Shown here: positions 10,163-23,629 of the stretch, in pieces
Numbering within the stretch: position 1 is the first letter of the stretch
How the letters are laid out: every line of letters begins with the position of its first letter
From: Arcuatula senhousia
Taxonomy: Eukaryota; Mollusca; Bivalvia; Mytilida; Mytilidae
DNA: 64,000 nucleotides
Direction: 5' to 3'
NCBI GenBank assembly: GCA_963971305.1
Contig: OZ020309.1
Span: forward strand, 6,999,001 to 7,063,000
Program-made: the position numbers and the translations under genes
The notes under the pieces: model-generated
The model's input: the letters and a program-made list of their open reading frames with translations, nothing else
The model's database searches: none
Told to the model about the DNA's origin: nothing

Positions 10163-10259
10163 TTGTCTAGCCCTAGATGCAATGATGTGAATGTGATGAA
10201 TTTCTTTGAAATAACAGATAGACGGAAACGCAGTCGTGGTCATCGTAAATACAATGCAC

Positions 10260-10962
10260 CAAAGCTTTGCGATGTTACTATTAACGGATTGCTTGATAGA
10301 GCTACACGGCTGACAAGCAAATTGTTAACACAGGGGTACGTTGCTCCCAGGTTGTTGTCATCACTCTATGACAAACGTGATGACTTCAACTTTCCAATAG
10401 TTAACTTTCCCTTTCTGTGTAGCAACATTCCGTCCGCTCCAGCATAATGGAGTTTACGTATCACAATTGATTCGTTATTCCAGAGCATGTGGGGAGTACA
10501 ACGACTTCCTTGATAGAGCTACACGGCTGACAAGCAAATTGTTAACACAGGGGTACGTTGCTCCCAGGTTGTTGTCATCACTCAAGAAATTTTACGGACG
10601 ACATCATGTGCTTGTATGCAAATACGGGATTTCTATCTCTCAGATGAGCATAGATGTTGGTTTGACATAGAGTTTTGTAATGTCATCCTTTCCGGATTTG
10701 ACCAACACTTAATCGATCTTTGGCAACGTGACGGGTGTGCTATAGCAGGCAGGAACTGCTTACTCTTCCGGAGCACCTGAGTTCACTCTCGTTTCGACTT
10801 GAGTTCGCGTTGCTGAGTGCGGTTTTGTTGTTGTGTGTGTGTGTTTTATGTTGTTATGTGGTTTGTTTTGTTGTGATGATTTTTGTCTGCCGGTTTTGTC
10901 TTTGTCTTCACGGTTTTATGATACTGATTACCCCTTTGGTACACCTTTGCTTCTTTGCTACC
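10260..10962 (+). mobile_element. Penelope-like RT 3' fragment with scrambled duplication and tail
   Basis: The frames encode the C-terminal part of the same reverse transcriptase seen at 12.8 kb: LTQGYVAPRLLSSL, YDKRDDFNFPIVNFPFLCSN, KKFYGRHHVL, YGISISQMS. The order is rearranged. A 75-bp block (10292-10366) that belongs after the YDKRDDF region is placed before it and repeated exactly at 10509-10583. An untranslated tail follows the stop, with CTTACTCTTCCGGAGCACC, GAGTTCGCGTTG and CCCCTTTGGT. The same tail recurs at 13.1, 26.0, 26.7, 36.3 and 46.9 kb. It is a dead copy; template switching or gene conversion could explain the order. Confidence 0.75.
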
Positions 10963-13345
10963 GTATGTCCAAAAACCACTAGGGATTCATCACATTCGCA
11001 CTAAGTTGTATTCTATACCCCTTTCAAAACTTAATACCTTATATAAAGAATGTCTTGAAAATACCGTCACTGACCCAAATTCCAACCTTTACCGACTGAC
11101 CGCTATTGTGCTTGATATCGGTTACAACCGCTTATTCAAACCTGTTGGAGTTCCTCACGAAAACAGCAAAGACACCCGTTCTTTTCTCTCACTACCCTTT
11201 TTAAACAAAGGTTTAGATGCCATAAATTAAGGAAATATTCTACATCATAAATCTGTTACGGCACATATTCCTCCTTATTTCAAAGATAAAAGTATTCCAA
11301 TCATCTCTTATACCTATACTTATACACTATTGCACACAAGGTCTTCAACTACAAACAAGTGTTGCGGGATTTCCAAATCAATGACCTAACAGCAAAACCT
11401 CCTGACTGTTCTTGTGAAAAGTCCCCATTCAATTATAGTCCCTCTGGCCACGTTATAACTGGTGACCTGGAAATCGTGGAAAATGACTTACTTCGCGATG
11501 TTTTTGGCTAAAGGACCAAAATACCGTAAGCCTAGACGTATCAACTGGAACCATAATTTTAAAATAATTATGGATTCAGTTGAAGACTATGCCAAAAAAT
11601 GGGCCTAGAAAGAACAGGAGAAAGAAACTGACGTTTGTCAGAGTGGGTTAAAGCTGTGAGGTCATTGATTTTGAAACGAATTAATTCTTTGAAGAGCTCA
11701 ATGAACACTAAAGCAACATCCATATTTAACAACGCTGATGTTGCAAAAACACTGTCCATTTTACACGACAAATATGTTGTTGTACCTGCAGACAAAGCAC
11801 CAAATAACATCATTTTTGTGTGCAAGAAACACTATATTGAGTGCTTGACAGCTGAATTAGGGGTTAGTTGTACCAACAATAGCAGCACGTACACAGCTAC
11901 AACATTGTCTAAGGAGGAAATTATTGACAATCATTCCATCCCTGTATTGGATTCCTAAATTACATAAAAATCCATACAAACAGCGCTTCATTGCAGGGTC
12001 ATCAAAATGTACCACTAATCCTCTTTCAGTCCTGTTGGCCTCAATACTGACGGCAATAAAATCCGGCCTCCAGAAATATTACGATTGTTGTTATTCTAGA
12101 AATGGTGTCGATCAAATGTGGATCCTGAAGAATTCGAAGGAACTGATGGAGATTCTTAACTCTAAATCAGTTTCATCTTGCAACAGCATCAAGACTTTCG
12201 ATTTCTCCACACTTTACACTTCTATTCCACATGAACAACTCAAGTCACGATTGGCACAGCTGATTTAACGCAGCTTTTTCGAAAAGAATGGAAAACGCAG
12301 GTACAAATATCTGGTAGTCGGTTATACTAAGACTTACTTCGTCATCAATGAGTCTAAAAGTAAGAACAAATTTACAGAAGATCAAATAATTGACATGTTT
12401 GTTCAGTTTGGGGGACGTGTTTTTCAGCAAACAATAGGGATTCCAATGGGCACCAATTGTACACCTTTGCTTGCTGATTTGTTTCTTCATTCATATGAAG
12501 CAGACTTCTTACAATCTCTTCTAGACAAAAAAAGATCGTAGACTAGCTCTCTTTTTAACCTCACGTTCCGTTATATTGATGATGTCCTTTCACTGAACAA
12601 TTCTCGATTTGGTGACTTTCTCCATCTCATATATCCCCTGGAACTTGAGATAAAGGACACAACGGATTCTAGGAAGTCTGCTTCATATTTAGATCTACAT
12701 CTCGAAATAGACTTTCAAGGAAAACTATCAACAAAGCTCTATGACAAACGTGATGACTTCAACTTCCCAATCGTCAACTTTCCCTTCGTGTGTAGCAACA
12801 TTCCGTCCGCTCCAGCTTATGGAGTTTACGTATCACAATTGATTCGTTACTCCAGAGCTTGTGGGAATTACATCGATTTCCTTGGCAGAGCGTCACCTTT
12901 GACACAGAAATTGCTAACACAGGGTTATGTTGCTCCTCGGTTGCTGTCTTCACTCAAGAAGTTTTACGGTAGACACCATGTACTCATAGATAAATATGGG
13001 ATTTCTATCTCTCAGATGAGTGTAAATGTTGGTTTGTCATAGGGTTTTGTTTTGTCTTCCTTTACCGGATTTGACACACTGAATTGGAAATTGGCAACAC
13101 GGCGGGTGTGCTATAGCAGACAGGAACCGCTTACTCTTCCGGAGCACCCGAGTTCACTCTTGTTACGACTTGAGTTCGCGTTGTTGATTTCTGTTCGGTT
13201 GTTTTTATGTTTTGTGTTTCCTTGTGCTGTTCTTGTTCATGTTTACCGGTTTTGTCGTTGCCCTTTCAGACTTTTGACACTCGAATGCCCCTTTGGTGCC
13301 TCTGCTTATTACTTTATTGTCATTAAACTTATATACAGTTTGTGA
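10963..13345 (+). pseudogene. Penelope-like retroelement RT, long remnant with tail
   Basis: Successive broken frames follow the order of one protein. First comes LGIHHIRTKLYSIPLSKL, then CKKHYIECL preceded by VVVPADKAPNNIIF, then WIPKLHKNPYKQRFIAG, NQ/DQMWILKNSKELME and FDFSTLYTSIPHEQL (motif A). These are followed by VFQQTIGIPMGTNCTPLLAD (motif B), FRYIDDVLSLNN (motif C, catalytic YIDD) and a C-terminal part ending SVNVGLS. The DKAP, PKLHK and STLYTSIP signatures fit Penelope-type reverse transcriptases. No GIY-YIG endonuclease was seen. Frameshifts and stops make it non-functional. After the stop a repeated ~300-bp tail runs to about 13345. Family assignment is moderately sure; the RT call is firm. 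Confidence 0.75.
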
Positions 13346-13415
13346 CACATAAACATACACAGACATAAAACTAGCTAAAGTACACAACAATACATAGTTT
13401 ACAAGTAAAGAAAAA

Positions 13416-14061
13416 TTAAGGGTCCCCTGTCCTCAGTTCAAAAGACTTTTGAATAAAGGATCCTAGTTTATTTACTTGCAATGGTGTTGAGGGGTTTAAC
13501 AAATAAGTTACTTTTTCTTCATCATTTAGATTATTAAATGATATTTGTTCTAAAGATATAAAGTTAAAATAGGTTACTCTTGAGTTTGCATTATAGGAAC
13601 ATCTTAGTAAAAAATGATTCTCGTCGTCTAATACCTGACATTTGTGACATAATGTTTCTTCTCTTTTCAATTAGCAGTTTGTGGTCACTGATTCTTAATT
13701 TTGTAATCAGTTTCCTGAATTCAAAGTTTGAAAATGAGTGATATGGTTTTATTTTTGAGTCTGGATTTAACTTTTTATAGAAATTTAGTTTATTTTTATC
13801 ATCAATGCTGTTCATTTTGTCTTTTACAATGTCTCCAAAGAATGAGTTTATTTGAGTTTTTACATATTTTTAAATGTTTTTCAGTTGTTTTAATTCCGTA
13901 CAAGTCTCCAGTCTTTCTAAATCAATATTTGTTTCAAAAAGTATGTCTTTTACATATGTATACCAAGTATACGTTCCCTTTTCATCCATTATTTTTGTTA
14001 ATTGGAAAGATTCACTTAATAGAGGGTTTAGATTTATAGTGAAAAAGCGTGCTAAATACAT
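13416..14061 (-). pseudogene. LINE ORF2 C-terminal fragment
   Basis: Minus-strand frames give the tail of a LINE reverse transcriptase protein: LLSESFQLTKIMDEKGTYTW, NKLNFYKKLNPDSKIKPYHS, FRKLITKLRISDHKLLIEKR and then the terminal zinc-knuckle-like CHKCQVLDDENHFLLRC. A frameshift near 13665 separates the last two parts. The same terminal motif (CSKCQIVEDEKHFLLSC) occurs at about 44.0 kb. No reverse transcriptase core or 5' end remains here, as expected of a 5'-truncated, decayed insertion. Confidence 0.75.
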
Positions 14062-14774
14062 AATAGTTCATATTTTAATATGACATTCAATGGGCTTTCT
14101 ACCCAGTTCTTGTCTAGTTCCAAAATTTGAAGCATTCTTATTAATGCCAAGTGCATTTTTGCAATATGCAAGATGCAAATTTTTGTTAATGCAATTGCAT
14201 ACCAAATTTCAATTGTGTACCATAACTTCCTCACATAAAGAAGCGTAAATATTGTCAAAAAAACTCAGAGTCAGTAAAACAGTTGTTGCATTAATAAACC
14301 TTTAGCTCTACAAAATCTCGATTGGAATAACCTGTTATAGGAATTAAATCCCTTTAATGGTAAAATACTTTCTCGTGTTTTTGTCTTATATATATGTGAA
14401 TGCTAAAAGTCAACGATTTTTTTCTACAAACCCAATTTTTTTTAAATATTATTTTTTAAATACATACTATTTTCCTTTAAGCATATGAACTCTGACAATA
14501 AGTTTGAGAATTTTACAATAAGAAGTAAAGGTTTTGTCCATAAGCCTTCAATGAAACGTTTTTATTTAATTGACTGATTATATGTTGCGAGAACGATTGG
14601 TAAACGGTCTTCTTGTTGTAAGACTTTAAACAGCTCATTATGCTCCACAAGAGTTTTAACTGGGTAGAAGTTGTCAGATGACCCCTTTAAAAGGTAAAAA
14701 GCGTTTTTTATGTTTGCCAATAAAAAAATCTCCGTTGGCTCGAAATTATTAGATGACCCTTGATAGGAGTTATA

Positions 14775-16007
14775 GCCATTAAAAGGTCACAATAGCTTCT
14801 TTTTACTTTTACAGTTAGAAAAAAAAGGTGTTGATTACGAAACTTCAAGTTCTTAAAATCAATGTATCAATTAGGCTGAGAATTATTGCCCATAATTATC
14901 AAGTGTTTTGATTTATTTTGGTCCTGTGGATGAACATTTTAAAAGTAAGAGAGGTTTTGTTTTTTAAATGTTGGCCTTTGTGTGCTCTCCAAAAGCCTCC
15001 ATAGGTTGTAACTTTATAGTAATCACTTTCATGAGTTTTTTTTTGTCAGATGCCAAACAATATTCAAATAACCATTAATTATTCATTCGTTTATTAATTT
15101 GGGTTCATGTGAGCTTGTTCTTTATTTATTTCTTTAATTTTATTTTCATTATTATTAATTTTTGGGGCCATCGAACTTTGTATGGTATTCTTTTTACCTT
15201 TATTCTTTTTTCTTTAAAACCATTTCACACCCTCACAAACGTCGTTCAGCGCGGCGGCAGCATAAAATATTAAGTCTCTTCTGGTCTAAAATCAACTACC
15301 CATTTCAATGTTGAATTAATAGAATGCTAAGCAATAATGATCATTTTGGAGAAATGTATAGATATGTTATCCTGCCAGGTAAATCACAAACTTTACAACA
15401 CTTCTTTCAATTTCTTTTAATTGGACATAGTATTATCTATATAGTATAAAACGAATTCACTACATTTGAGCGGGTTATTGATACCAAGTCTTTATGGAGG
15501 TAAGGGTTGGTGTTATATTTTGACAGTTGGCACTTATAATAATATTTTTTATATAATATTTGCGTTCATCACGATTTTTTTATATTGATTTTTTATGAAG
15601 AATAAACTTAAAAATTGAATATAATGTCATGAATGTCACAGGTCTTGATACTGAATTGGCCTAAAAAGTTTATTAGATCCAATCTTATAATTACTGATAA
15701 AAAGACTCGTTGTTAACAGATCAACAATTTAAGTTACGCGGGGTAACGTTAGGCTTTTTCCTAAGAATTATTTGAAAGCCAAAGGAAAAAATATTTTGTA
15801 GCGACGCATTTTAAAAGTATGGCAAATGATTGAGATGGAGAATTAGAGAATACTGACTAAAATTAACATATATAGGATAAAAGTCCAAAAATGAAGAGTA
15901 TATATTAAATACTGACCCTAAAAACTAAAAGAATAATCAAAACAAATGCACAAATTACTTAAAGATGAAAAAAAATGACAGAACGTTAAACAATATAGAA
16001 TTAAGTA
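14775..16007 (+). repeat. Segmental duplication, block X copy 1
   Basis: A colinear match to 22225-23525 across about 1.2 kb, with shared landmarks GAGAATTATTGCCCATAATT, CAAACGTCGTTCAGCGCGGC, ATTGATACC before TCTTTAT, and AACATATATAGGATAAAAGT. Part also matches 23630-24100, and the right end matches 28715-28990. Noncoding. The copies differ by many substitutions and small indels, so the duplication is old. Confidence 0.8.
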
Positions 16008-16379
16008 TCTGTCATTCAAAGAATCATGCAGGGTTTATGATAATGGTGATTTATGGTAAAAATAACATGGGTTACATGTAGATTGCTAAGTAACCACACT
16101 TATGCGGTTGGTCGTTTGGTTAGACTATGAAGGAAACTTTGGAAATCCTGTCTCTTGGGGAAAATGTTGGACAAAAAGTTTTTTTAAAATATGTATTTAT
16201 AAGCAAATATGCAAGCTTATCTGTGATTGATGCTCACTTAAGGATAGAAAAGCAGTTTTTTGGCTCGATTTTTAGAGCTAGGAATTGAGCCGAATTACTA
16301 ATGGGAAATAACTTATAGGGAAAATCATTCCGCGGTAAAATAGTCCTTATATTTGATGTTGTACTGTAGTTGTTTTATT

Positions 16380-16860
16380 AAGAAATTCAATCAGAACAGT
16401 GTGATTTATTTTTCTATACTAAATATGAGTTTGGCTACAAGACTTTTATACATTTGACATGTTTTAAAAAAAGTTGTCATGCTAGCCTTTGAAATTGGCG
16501 CCACCTCGGCGAATTGATTTTTGAGGTGACCAATAAATTGTAAACAAACGCTGATTGCATTGCTGAAAGATTTACTCTTTGATTTTCTTGCAAAAATCAT
16601 TCTGTTTAGAAATAATTTCTACTGGAAAGAAAACCTTTATTTATTGACGTACATTTAACCTGTTTTTAGAAAAGTTGTCATGTTATTTTTGAAGCTAGAA
16701 TGTGCCATATCTCGGCAATCCACGTGATCAAAATGTAAACATTTACATGATTGTGCCGATGTATATTTAATTTACTTGCGAAGTTTCACTTGAACATCGT
16801 GTATTGTTTAGGAATAATTTCTATAGATAAAGAAACTCTATTTATAGATGGGAAAACAAA
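16380..16860. repeat. Diverged tandem duplication of ~215 bp
   Basis: Two adjacent related units share AAAAGTTGTCATG, a (C)TCGGC(G)AAT(C) block, ATTGTAAACA-like stretches and GTTTAG(A/G)AATAATTTCTA. The copies are strongly diverged. No gene is seen in the surrounding 16.0-18.4 kb. Confidence 0.55.
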
Positions 16861-18418
16861 AAATATGGCGTAGGCATTAGCTTAAAATCGGACGAAGTCA
16901 AAATAAGAAAAAAAATAGAGATTAGAATTTGAATGATGCTAATGATTAAAAGTTCCTTCTTTTAATTTAGTCTAAGATTTTAGTCACCCTGGATAACCAC
17001 GGCATTTGCATACTTGTTTAAAATATCTTGGATCAATAATTATGCAAAGTTAAAATTGATTTTTGCAAAAACCGACCAAATATTTGTGGACAACACTAAG
17101 CGGGGACGAATTAACTTCTTCATGACGTCATTTCCCTGTCAGAGAATTTCGCGCTTCAGTAGACAAAAAACCAAAATGTCAATATAGTCAGCCAGATGAA
17201 TGTGAGCAGTATACAGAAGAAGAAATGTCAACATTCATTCAGCCAGGTTTTGAAGATTTTCAATAATTAATTCTCCGTATTGACATCAAGAGATCGATTA
17301 AGAAACCTGGCGGAAAATAACGGCATGAAGCTTTGAGGATATCCCGCAGGATTGAAAACTTCCAAGGATACATCCATGCATCAAATTGAATGAAGGACCC
17401 TTTATTTCCATATTAAATTTTGTTAACTCATAGGCTGAGATTATCTAAATCAGTTCAAGGCTTATTTGTGATCATGGTGCATTATTGTTCGTCTGTACAC
17501 ATTCCCATATTGAATACGTTAACATGGTGTCATGTTGTTATAGGTGATGTCATTTAGTAATGTTTTAATCTGTCGTCATGTAAACACGTCGCCATATTGG
17601 AATCCGTTGTTATGGTGTTTTTTGTAGGTCACTGACCAACGTTTCGAATAAAGTTTCAATTTCGCACAAAAAACTTGAAAAAAATAGTTTGAAAATTTAA
17701 TTGGTTTAGAAATTATGAAGCCAAAAACATAATTTCTTTTAAGTTTTTTATTCGAAAACACAGCTAAAGCTGGCCTTTGGGGATTCTGGGATTGATTTAC
17801 AAAATGCTACTCCCGATTTGCAACATTAATACACTTGTCATGTGACCTATATTCTACACTTTGTCGGACTTCGTCCGATATTAAACAGTTTGATTATTAT
17901 TGATTGTTAAGTTATAAATAGCACACTCTCGCTGGTGTTCATTTGTTATTTCTTAAATACAAATTGTTTTGATAATATTTATCAAATTGTATCTCCTGTC
18001 CACATGGTTCACATTTATATACATGTTAACGTTGAACATATTTCAGTGCTACTTTCACTGTACTAGCACCTGTGAGTGGTAGTGTGGGGATAAACAGTCA
18101 TTTCTTATCATGTTATACAATAATTTTAGCATAGATATTATAGATTAAATTATTAATCGATTTAGAAAATAGTGGGAAAATGTCAATAAATGTACCAAAT
18201 TGAAGACTGGAAGATTTACCCAACTCATTTCAACAAGTTTCATGAGAAATATAGTGTTTTATGGTATACCTCTTATTTTAGGGACAACTATTTCTGTACA
18301 ATGTACATTCCACGCATTTTTCAGATCTGTCGGGTTTTACACTCTGTACGTATGCTCCTGGCATTTGGAATTGCCATAATTGAACCCTAAAAATTTTCAG
18401 AGCATTAATATGACTTAC

Positions 18419-19010
18419 AAATGCCACATTTATCATATTGGTATGGTAGGTGCACCTAGTGATGTTAAGCACAATGCATGCTTCGGATGCTGGATGTGAC
18501 CTTTATTTTCTGCATGAATGACCGTTTTCAGAAGAATGGTTAACGTCTATTCCCACTTACTGAAAAATTCCACATCAATCATATTGGTATGGTAGATGCG
18601 CCTAGTGATGCTAAGCTCAGTGCATGCTTCGGATGCTGGATGTAAACTATATTTTTTGCATGAATGGCCATTGTCAGAAGAATGGTAAACGTCTATTCCC
18701 ATTTACTGACAAATGCCACATCAATCATATTGGTATGGTAGGTGCACCTTTTATTGGTATGGTAGGTGATGCTTAGCACAATGTAGCGTTGGATGCTGGA
18801 TTTGACCTTTATTTTCCACATGGATGACCTCTTACAGAAGAATGGTTAAAGTTTATTCTTACTTACTGACATGTGCCACATCAACTATATTGATATGGTA
18901 GGTGCTCCTAGTAATGCTAAGAAGAATGTATGCCTCAGATGATGGGTGTGACCTATATTCCCCGCATGAATGACCATTTATAGAAGAATTTTTAAAGTCC
19001 ATAAAATTAT
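18419..19010. repeat. Four tandem copies of a ~146-bp unit
   Basis: Units begin near 18419, 18565, 18711 and 18871. Each contains CCACAT, ATATTGGTATGGTAGGTGC, GATGCTGGATGTGACC, GCATGAATGACC and AGAAGAATGG(T)TAA in that order. Spacing is 146, 146 and 160 bp; the longer third unit carries an extra partial copy of TATTGGTATGGTAGGTG. No coding frame is shared by the copies. Confidence 0.85.
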
Positions 19011-19639
19011 ACTCTTGGAACAACAACATGGTTTACTTATTGCGGAGAAAAAAAATAAATGTTGCGAGATGGGGCATTATGTATTTCGGACATATTCTTG
19101 TTTTTTTTTAAAGATAGTAAACCATGAATGTATTTAGATAATTTGACAATTAATTAATCTTTAATCAGATAAATTAGGTCATGTAGGTTGGGAAAGTACA
19201 TGCATATCAATATGAAATGTAGTGTTGAACGGGAAAACACACCGCTCATTTTAAGCTGTAGAACAGCACATTAACCCTAGCAGTGCTGGCAATGAATTTT
19301 TTTTTTACATTTTGTTAATCAAGTTATAGTGTTATTATTGAAAATAAAGTCTGTTGTTCACAAAAGCCTTGGTCATTGGAGAAATCAGTGTTTTGAATTG
19401 TAATGAAATACATAGCAAAAAAAGTTATGTCCCTTGTATCCAGAATTTATAATGCAATCTATGTAAATTTAACTCTCATGACCAACATCATAGAAACAAA
19501 TGACTGTTGTTTTTGTTCATAGGCGACCATTCTGTATTAGAAACCATGTACAAACACATGTGTTATTTTTTACCATGAATCGCCCTCAGCATGATTTTAA
19601 AAAGCCCTTACCCCATTCGCAATGACTTGATATTATCTA

Positions 19640-20480
19640 TGCATTAGTGACGTGTACTTCTTCTCATACATTGCGATGGAATCTTTCATATAGACGCTGC
19701 TTTACCTTTCCATGTATAGTAAATGCCATTTATGGAAAGGAAAATGGGCATACTATTATTTTTTTTATTAAAAGTGCAACCGTGAACCTTAAATCTATAT
19801 TATATGACTGACGCACCTGGTAGTTCCACTTTGACTTCTTAATCAGTGTTTATCACTACACGGAAAGTTCCAATGTGCAAACTTTTATCAACTATCAATG
19901 TTTTTAATATAGATTTTTACCATTGAAATTTATTATACCGAGTGTTATGTTAGTTAATATTTAGAATCGGGCAGTTGAGAGTTTTATTAACAATTATTCA
20001 ACGGTAAATCGATGGACAACATTCGTGGATCAAATAGTTATTATCAATTTTGTGTGTGATGTACACAGACAGGAAAATTTCAGAAAACAATATCTTTGAA
20101 TATTAAAAGATGACTCAACACAAGAGCAAAAAATATAGCCCATTTTGTTTTATTTAACACATGTACATGTATGGACAACTGACAGTGCCATATGTATGAA
20201 ATGTTTGAAATGCATACTCAAAACTACAAAATATCAAATGTGAAATGATTAATAACTGAACTTAGAAAATTCAAGTTAGGAGCGCAAAATGTAAACTTGG
20301 TTTAATACCGTCACATTCTAGATGTGCCTGTTCTAAGATAGGAATCTTTGACATAGCTGTTGTTATTACTTTAATGCGTTCTGTTCTTTATTTAGAATGG
20401 GGTCTTTCTTTGTCATTTGAATTGTGTGCATTTTATTTTGCCATTCGGTCGTCGCAAACCTGCGAGCAGCTCCTACTGGC
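19640..20480 (+). repeat. Segmental duplication, block Y copy 1
   Basis: Colinear with 29040-30010 (shared GACGCTGC, GTTCCACTTTGAC, TTATCA, CCGAGTG, GACAACATT, GTTCCATATGTAT-like blocks) and then with 34490-34720 (AAATGTAAACTTGG and the GTGTGCATTTTATTTTG region). In the second copy about 4.5 kb of other elements separates the two parts. A short match to the left end also lies at 37290-37400. Confidence 0.7.
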
Positions 20481-21522
20481 CTTGTCGAAAGATTTTAACT
20501 GTTTTTTATTACTATACTTCATCAGATTTTTCCTAACAGATTTGATTTTAAAGATAAAATCTTTTATATTAAATATAGCATAAACAGCCATGCATTGGGG
20601 TGATAGATAAATCATTATCACATGGTCCACCGGGTGACACAATAAGATAAATCGTACCGATGAGCTAATATGATAGTTTGTAATATTTGAAATCTCTATG
20701 TTTTGCTTTCGGTTATGCTGAATTTGTATGTATTCGGTTATTGTAACATGATTTTTACAATTTCACTGAAAGATTTACCGCTATGACAATAATATGCACA
20801 CTTCCTTGTCCGCAAACGAAATCAAAAATCTTCTCTGACACCACCGTACAAAGACTTTAACCGTTATAGGAATGATATCTTTGATAAGAGACATTTTCAC
20901 TATAAGTCGAAACCGAAACCGAAACCGATACCAAAATCGAAACTAAAATAGACTGTTTAAAAATCATTGTTTGATCAACTTTGATTTTTCTGGTAAAATA
21001 TTAAACGTTAACCCCTCAAAGGCAAAATAATTTGTTAACATGTTTACACGACGATTATCAGCATTTTGATTTAGTTCTTATGATGGTGTATAAGCAGTTA
21101 CCTGTTAACTATTTTGATTAATAATTTAAGTATGTTTTTGCAGCTGCTTGAATGTTATGTAATGGTTTTCAAAAAAAATTCTGTCGATATCCTTCTTTGG
21201 TAGATAAAATAAAAATCATGTGAGATGAAATGATTCTTGCTGGTCTTAGAACAGTTTTTGACTGTTTGTTGTGCTCAGATGATAAAATAACAATATCTTT
21301 TGTATCTCACGACAGTTTTGTGTTTTTTAAATACTGCTTGGCCTTAAGATTGCAATGAAAGAGGACTCTTCGTTCAAAAGAGGTGCCATTAGAACCCAGC
21401 TTCACTCATCAATTGTTGAATGTCTGTATCAAGTCAGGAAAGTTGCATTCAGTTTTACCGTTTTGCCTTTTTTGTTGTAAACGAAGCATAACTTTCTTTG
21501 TTAGACCGTCAATATCTCTTGC

Positions 21523-21798
21523 ATGATTCTCCTATTCCTCCCAATTGATGCCATTCATTATCGGATGTTAGTCAAAACGAAAGATATCCAAGATTTTAAA
21601 AAAAAAATAAAGGTGTTCCTATTTCATCAACAGATTTATGACAAGGGTGTTAATAAATGTGATAGTAAAACCACTGAACCTGGAGAATATATCGAAAGTA
21701 AAAGAGAACCGTGCATCACAGGTGTTCCACAAGGAACGGTCATAAGTCCTTTGTTATCCTTGAAATATGCAAAAGGCATTCAATACAAGTATACATGA
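21523..21798 (+). pseudogene. Possible LINE reverse transcriptase scrap
   Basis: A 91-codon frame ends with EPCITGVPQGTVISPLLSL. GVPQGTVxxPLL is a signature of LINE reverse transcriptases (between motifs A and B). The rest of the frame is not recognised and no catalytic FADD follows, so this is at most a short fragment. Confidence 0.5.
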
Positions 21799-21989
21799 TG
21801 GGATGTCCGTCTTTTGATAATCACAGCAATCAGATTTGATTAACAGTAGCACAAATGATTTCCTTATTTAATCTAAGTCCCGAAATAACTTCATGTATCT
21901 AAATCTTGAAAATTATGAATAGACTTTATAGAATAAATTTAATACCGATCAAATTAGAATAAATTGTCAAAAATGACAAAAAATCACAG

Positions 21990-22140
21990 TGCACGACTTT
22001 AGATTGCGTTGCTGATTAATGTTCGGTGTTTTTTTTTGTATTCTTGTGATACATGTACCTGATTCTTAGTTTGCGATTATTGATTTCACCTTCGCTATTT
22101 TGTACTTTCAAATGATTATTTCCCGTCTCCTTATTTCTAA
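21990..22140 (+). repeat. Degraded Penelope-like 3' tail
   Basis: The series ATTGCGTTGCTGATTAATG, TTCGGT, TTGTATTCTTGTG and the closing region resemble the tail seen after the RT at 13.1 kb, but with many changes. A tentative assignment. Confidence 0.35.
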
Positions 22141-22224
22141 CAAATAATTAGACCATAGACCATAATGTCTAAGCCACATACCATAATGCTTTAACCACAA
22201 AGCGACATAACTTAACCTCAAAGA

Positions 22225-23525
22225 AAGGTAAAAAAAGGGTGTTGTTTACGTAAATTTATAAAGTTTTTAACATCCAAGTATTCATTAGGCCGAGAATTAT
22301 TGCCCATAATTGTCAAGTGTTTGTTTTTTATGTTCCTGTTGTATGGAACCTTTAAAAAATAAGAAAGCTTTAATTTGTTTCACTAGATATTTGCCTTTGT
22401 GTGCTCTTCAGAAGCCCCCATAGGTTGAAACTGCATATAGTAATCACTTTCATGTGTTTTTTCGTCAATTGCCAAATATTCTGCATATAAACACCAATTT
22501 TTCTTCCGTTTATTGATTTAGGCTCATGGAATCCTCTTGTCCTTTATTTATTTCTTTTATTTTATTTTCAGTATTCTTCATCTTTGGGGCCATTGATCTT
22601 TATCTGTCATGATTTTACCAATATTCTTTATTCTTTATAAACCATTCACACCATAACAAACGTCGTTCAGCGCGGCGGCAGCATAAAATATTAAGTCTTA
22701 TCTTATTTAAAATTAATTACCCATTTCACTATTGAATTAATGAAATACTAAGCAAAAAGGATCATTTTTGAGAAATGTATTGATATGTTATCCTGCCGAG
22801 TCACTCACAAACTTTACATAACTACCTCCAGTTTTTTTTTATTGGACAAATATTATCTGTATTGTATAAAACGAGTTCACTACATTTGATCGGGTTATTG
22901 ATACCCCGTCTTTATTGAGGTAAGGGTTGATGTTATATTTTGACAGTTTGGCACATATAGCTTTTTTTTTATAAAATTTGCCTTCATCACGATTTTTACA
23001 TTGATTTTTTTTTTGAAATTTAAATCTTAAAATCATCTTACTTTTTATTATTCAAATTAAAAAAAATGAATATTATGTCATGGATGTCACATGTCTTGAT
23101 ACTGAATTGGCCTGAAGAAGTTCTTTTGATCCAATCTTATAATTACTGTTACAGCGACTCGTTGTTAAGGGATCAACAATTTAACGCGGGGAAACGTTAG
23201 ATTTTTTAATGTTTTTCATAAGAAATATTTGAAAGCCAACTCTTGAGAAATAAAAATTTAAGCAGCAGAGCTGAGGAAGAAATTTTTTGCAACGACGCAT
23301 TTTAAAATATGGTAAATAAAGGTGATAACAAAATTACAGAACCTGGGGTAATTGAGATGGCAAATTAGAGAATACTGACTAAAATTAACATATGCAGAAC
23401 AAAAGTCCAAAAATGAAGAGTATATATTAAATACTGATCCTAAAACTAAAAGAATAATCAAAATAATCGCGCAAATTACTGAAAGAAAAAAAATGACAGA
23501 AAGTTAAAAAATAAAGAATCATAAT
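22225..23525 (+). repeat. Segmental duplication, block X copy 2
   Basis: The counterpart of 14775-16007, in the same orientation and about 7.5 kb downstream. It carries an extra stretch around 23265-23345 (AGCAGCAGAGCTGAGGAAGA) that is missing from copy 1 but partly present in the copy at 28.7 kb. Noncoding. Confidence 0.8.
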
Positions 23526-23629
23526 AACGAGGCTTCCATTAAGCCGACAGCTATGGACCCTAAAATAACAAGCTTAATACACAAATAACCATTTTGTTCT
23601 ATCGATCATTAAAATCATGTTAGCGATTC

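Noticed and set aside
12788..13345. Independent host gene encoding the YGISISQMS protein
   Set aside because: The same protein end recurs at 10.5 and 46.7 kb with the same tail, so it is the C-terminus of the retroelement RT.
10963..13345. GIY-YIG endonuclease expected for canonical Penelope elements
   Set aside because: No GIY or YIG motif was found after the RT; the frame ends in the repeated tail.
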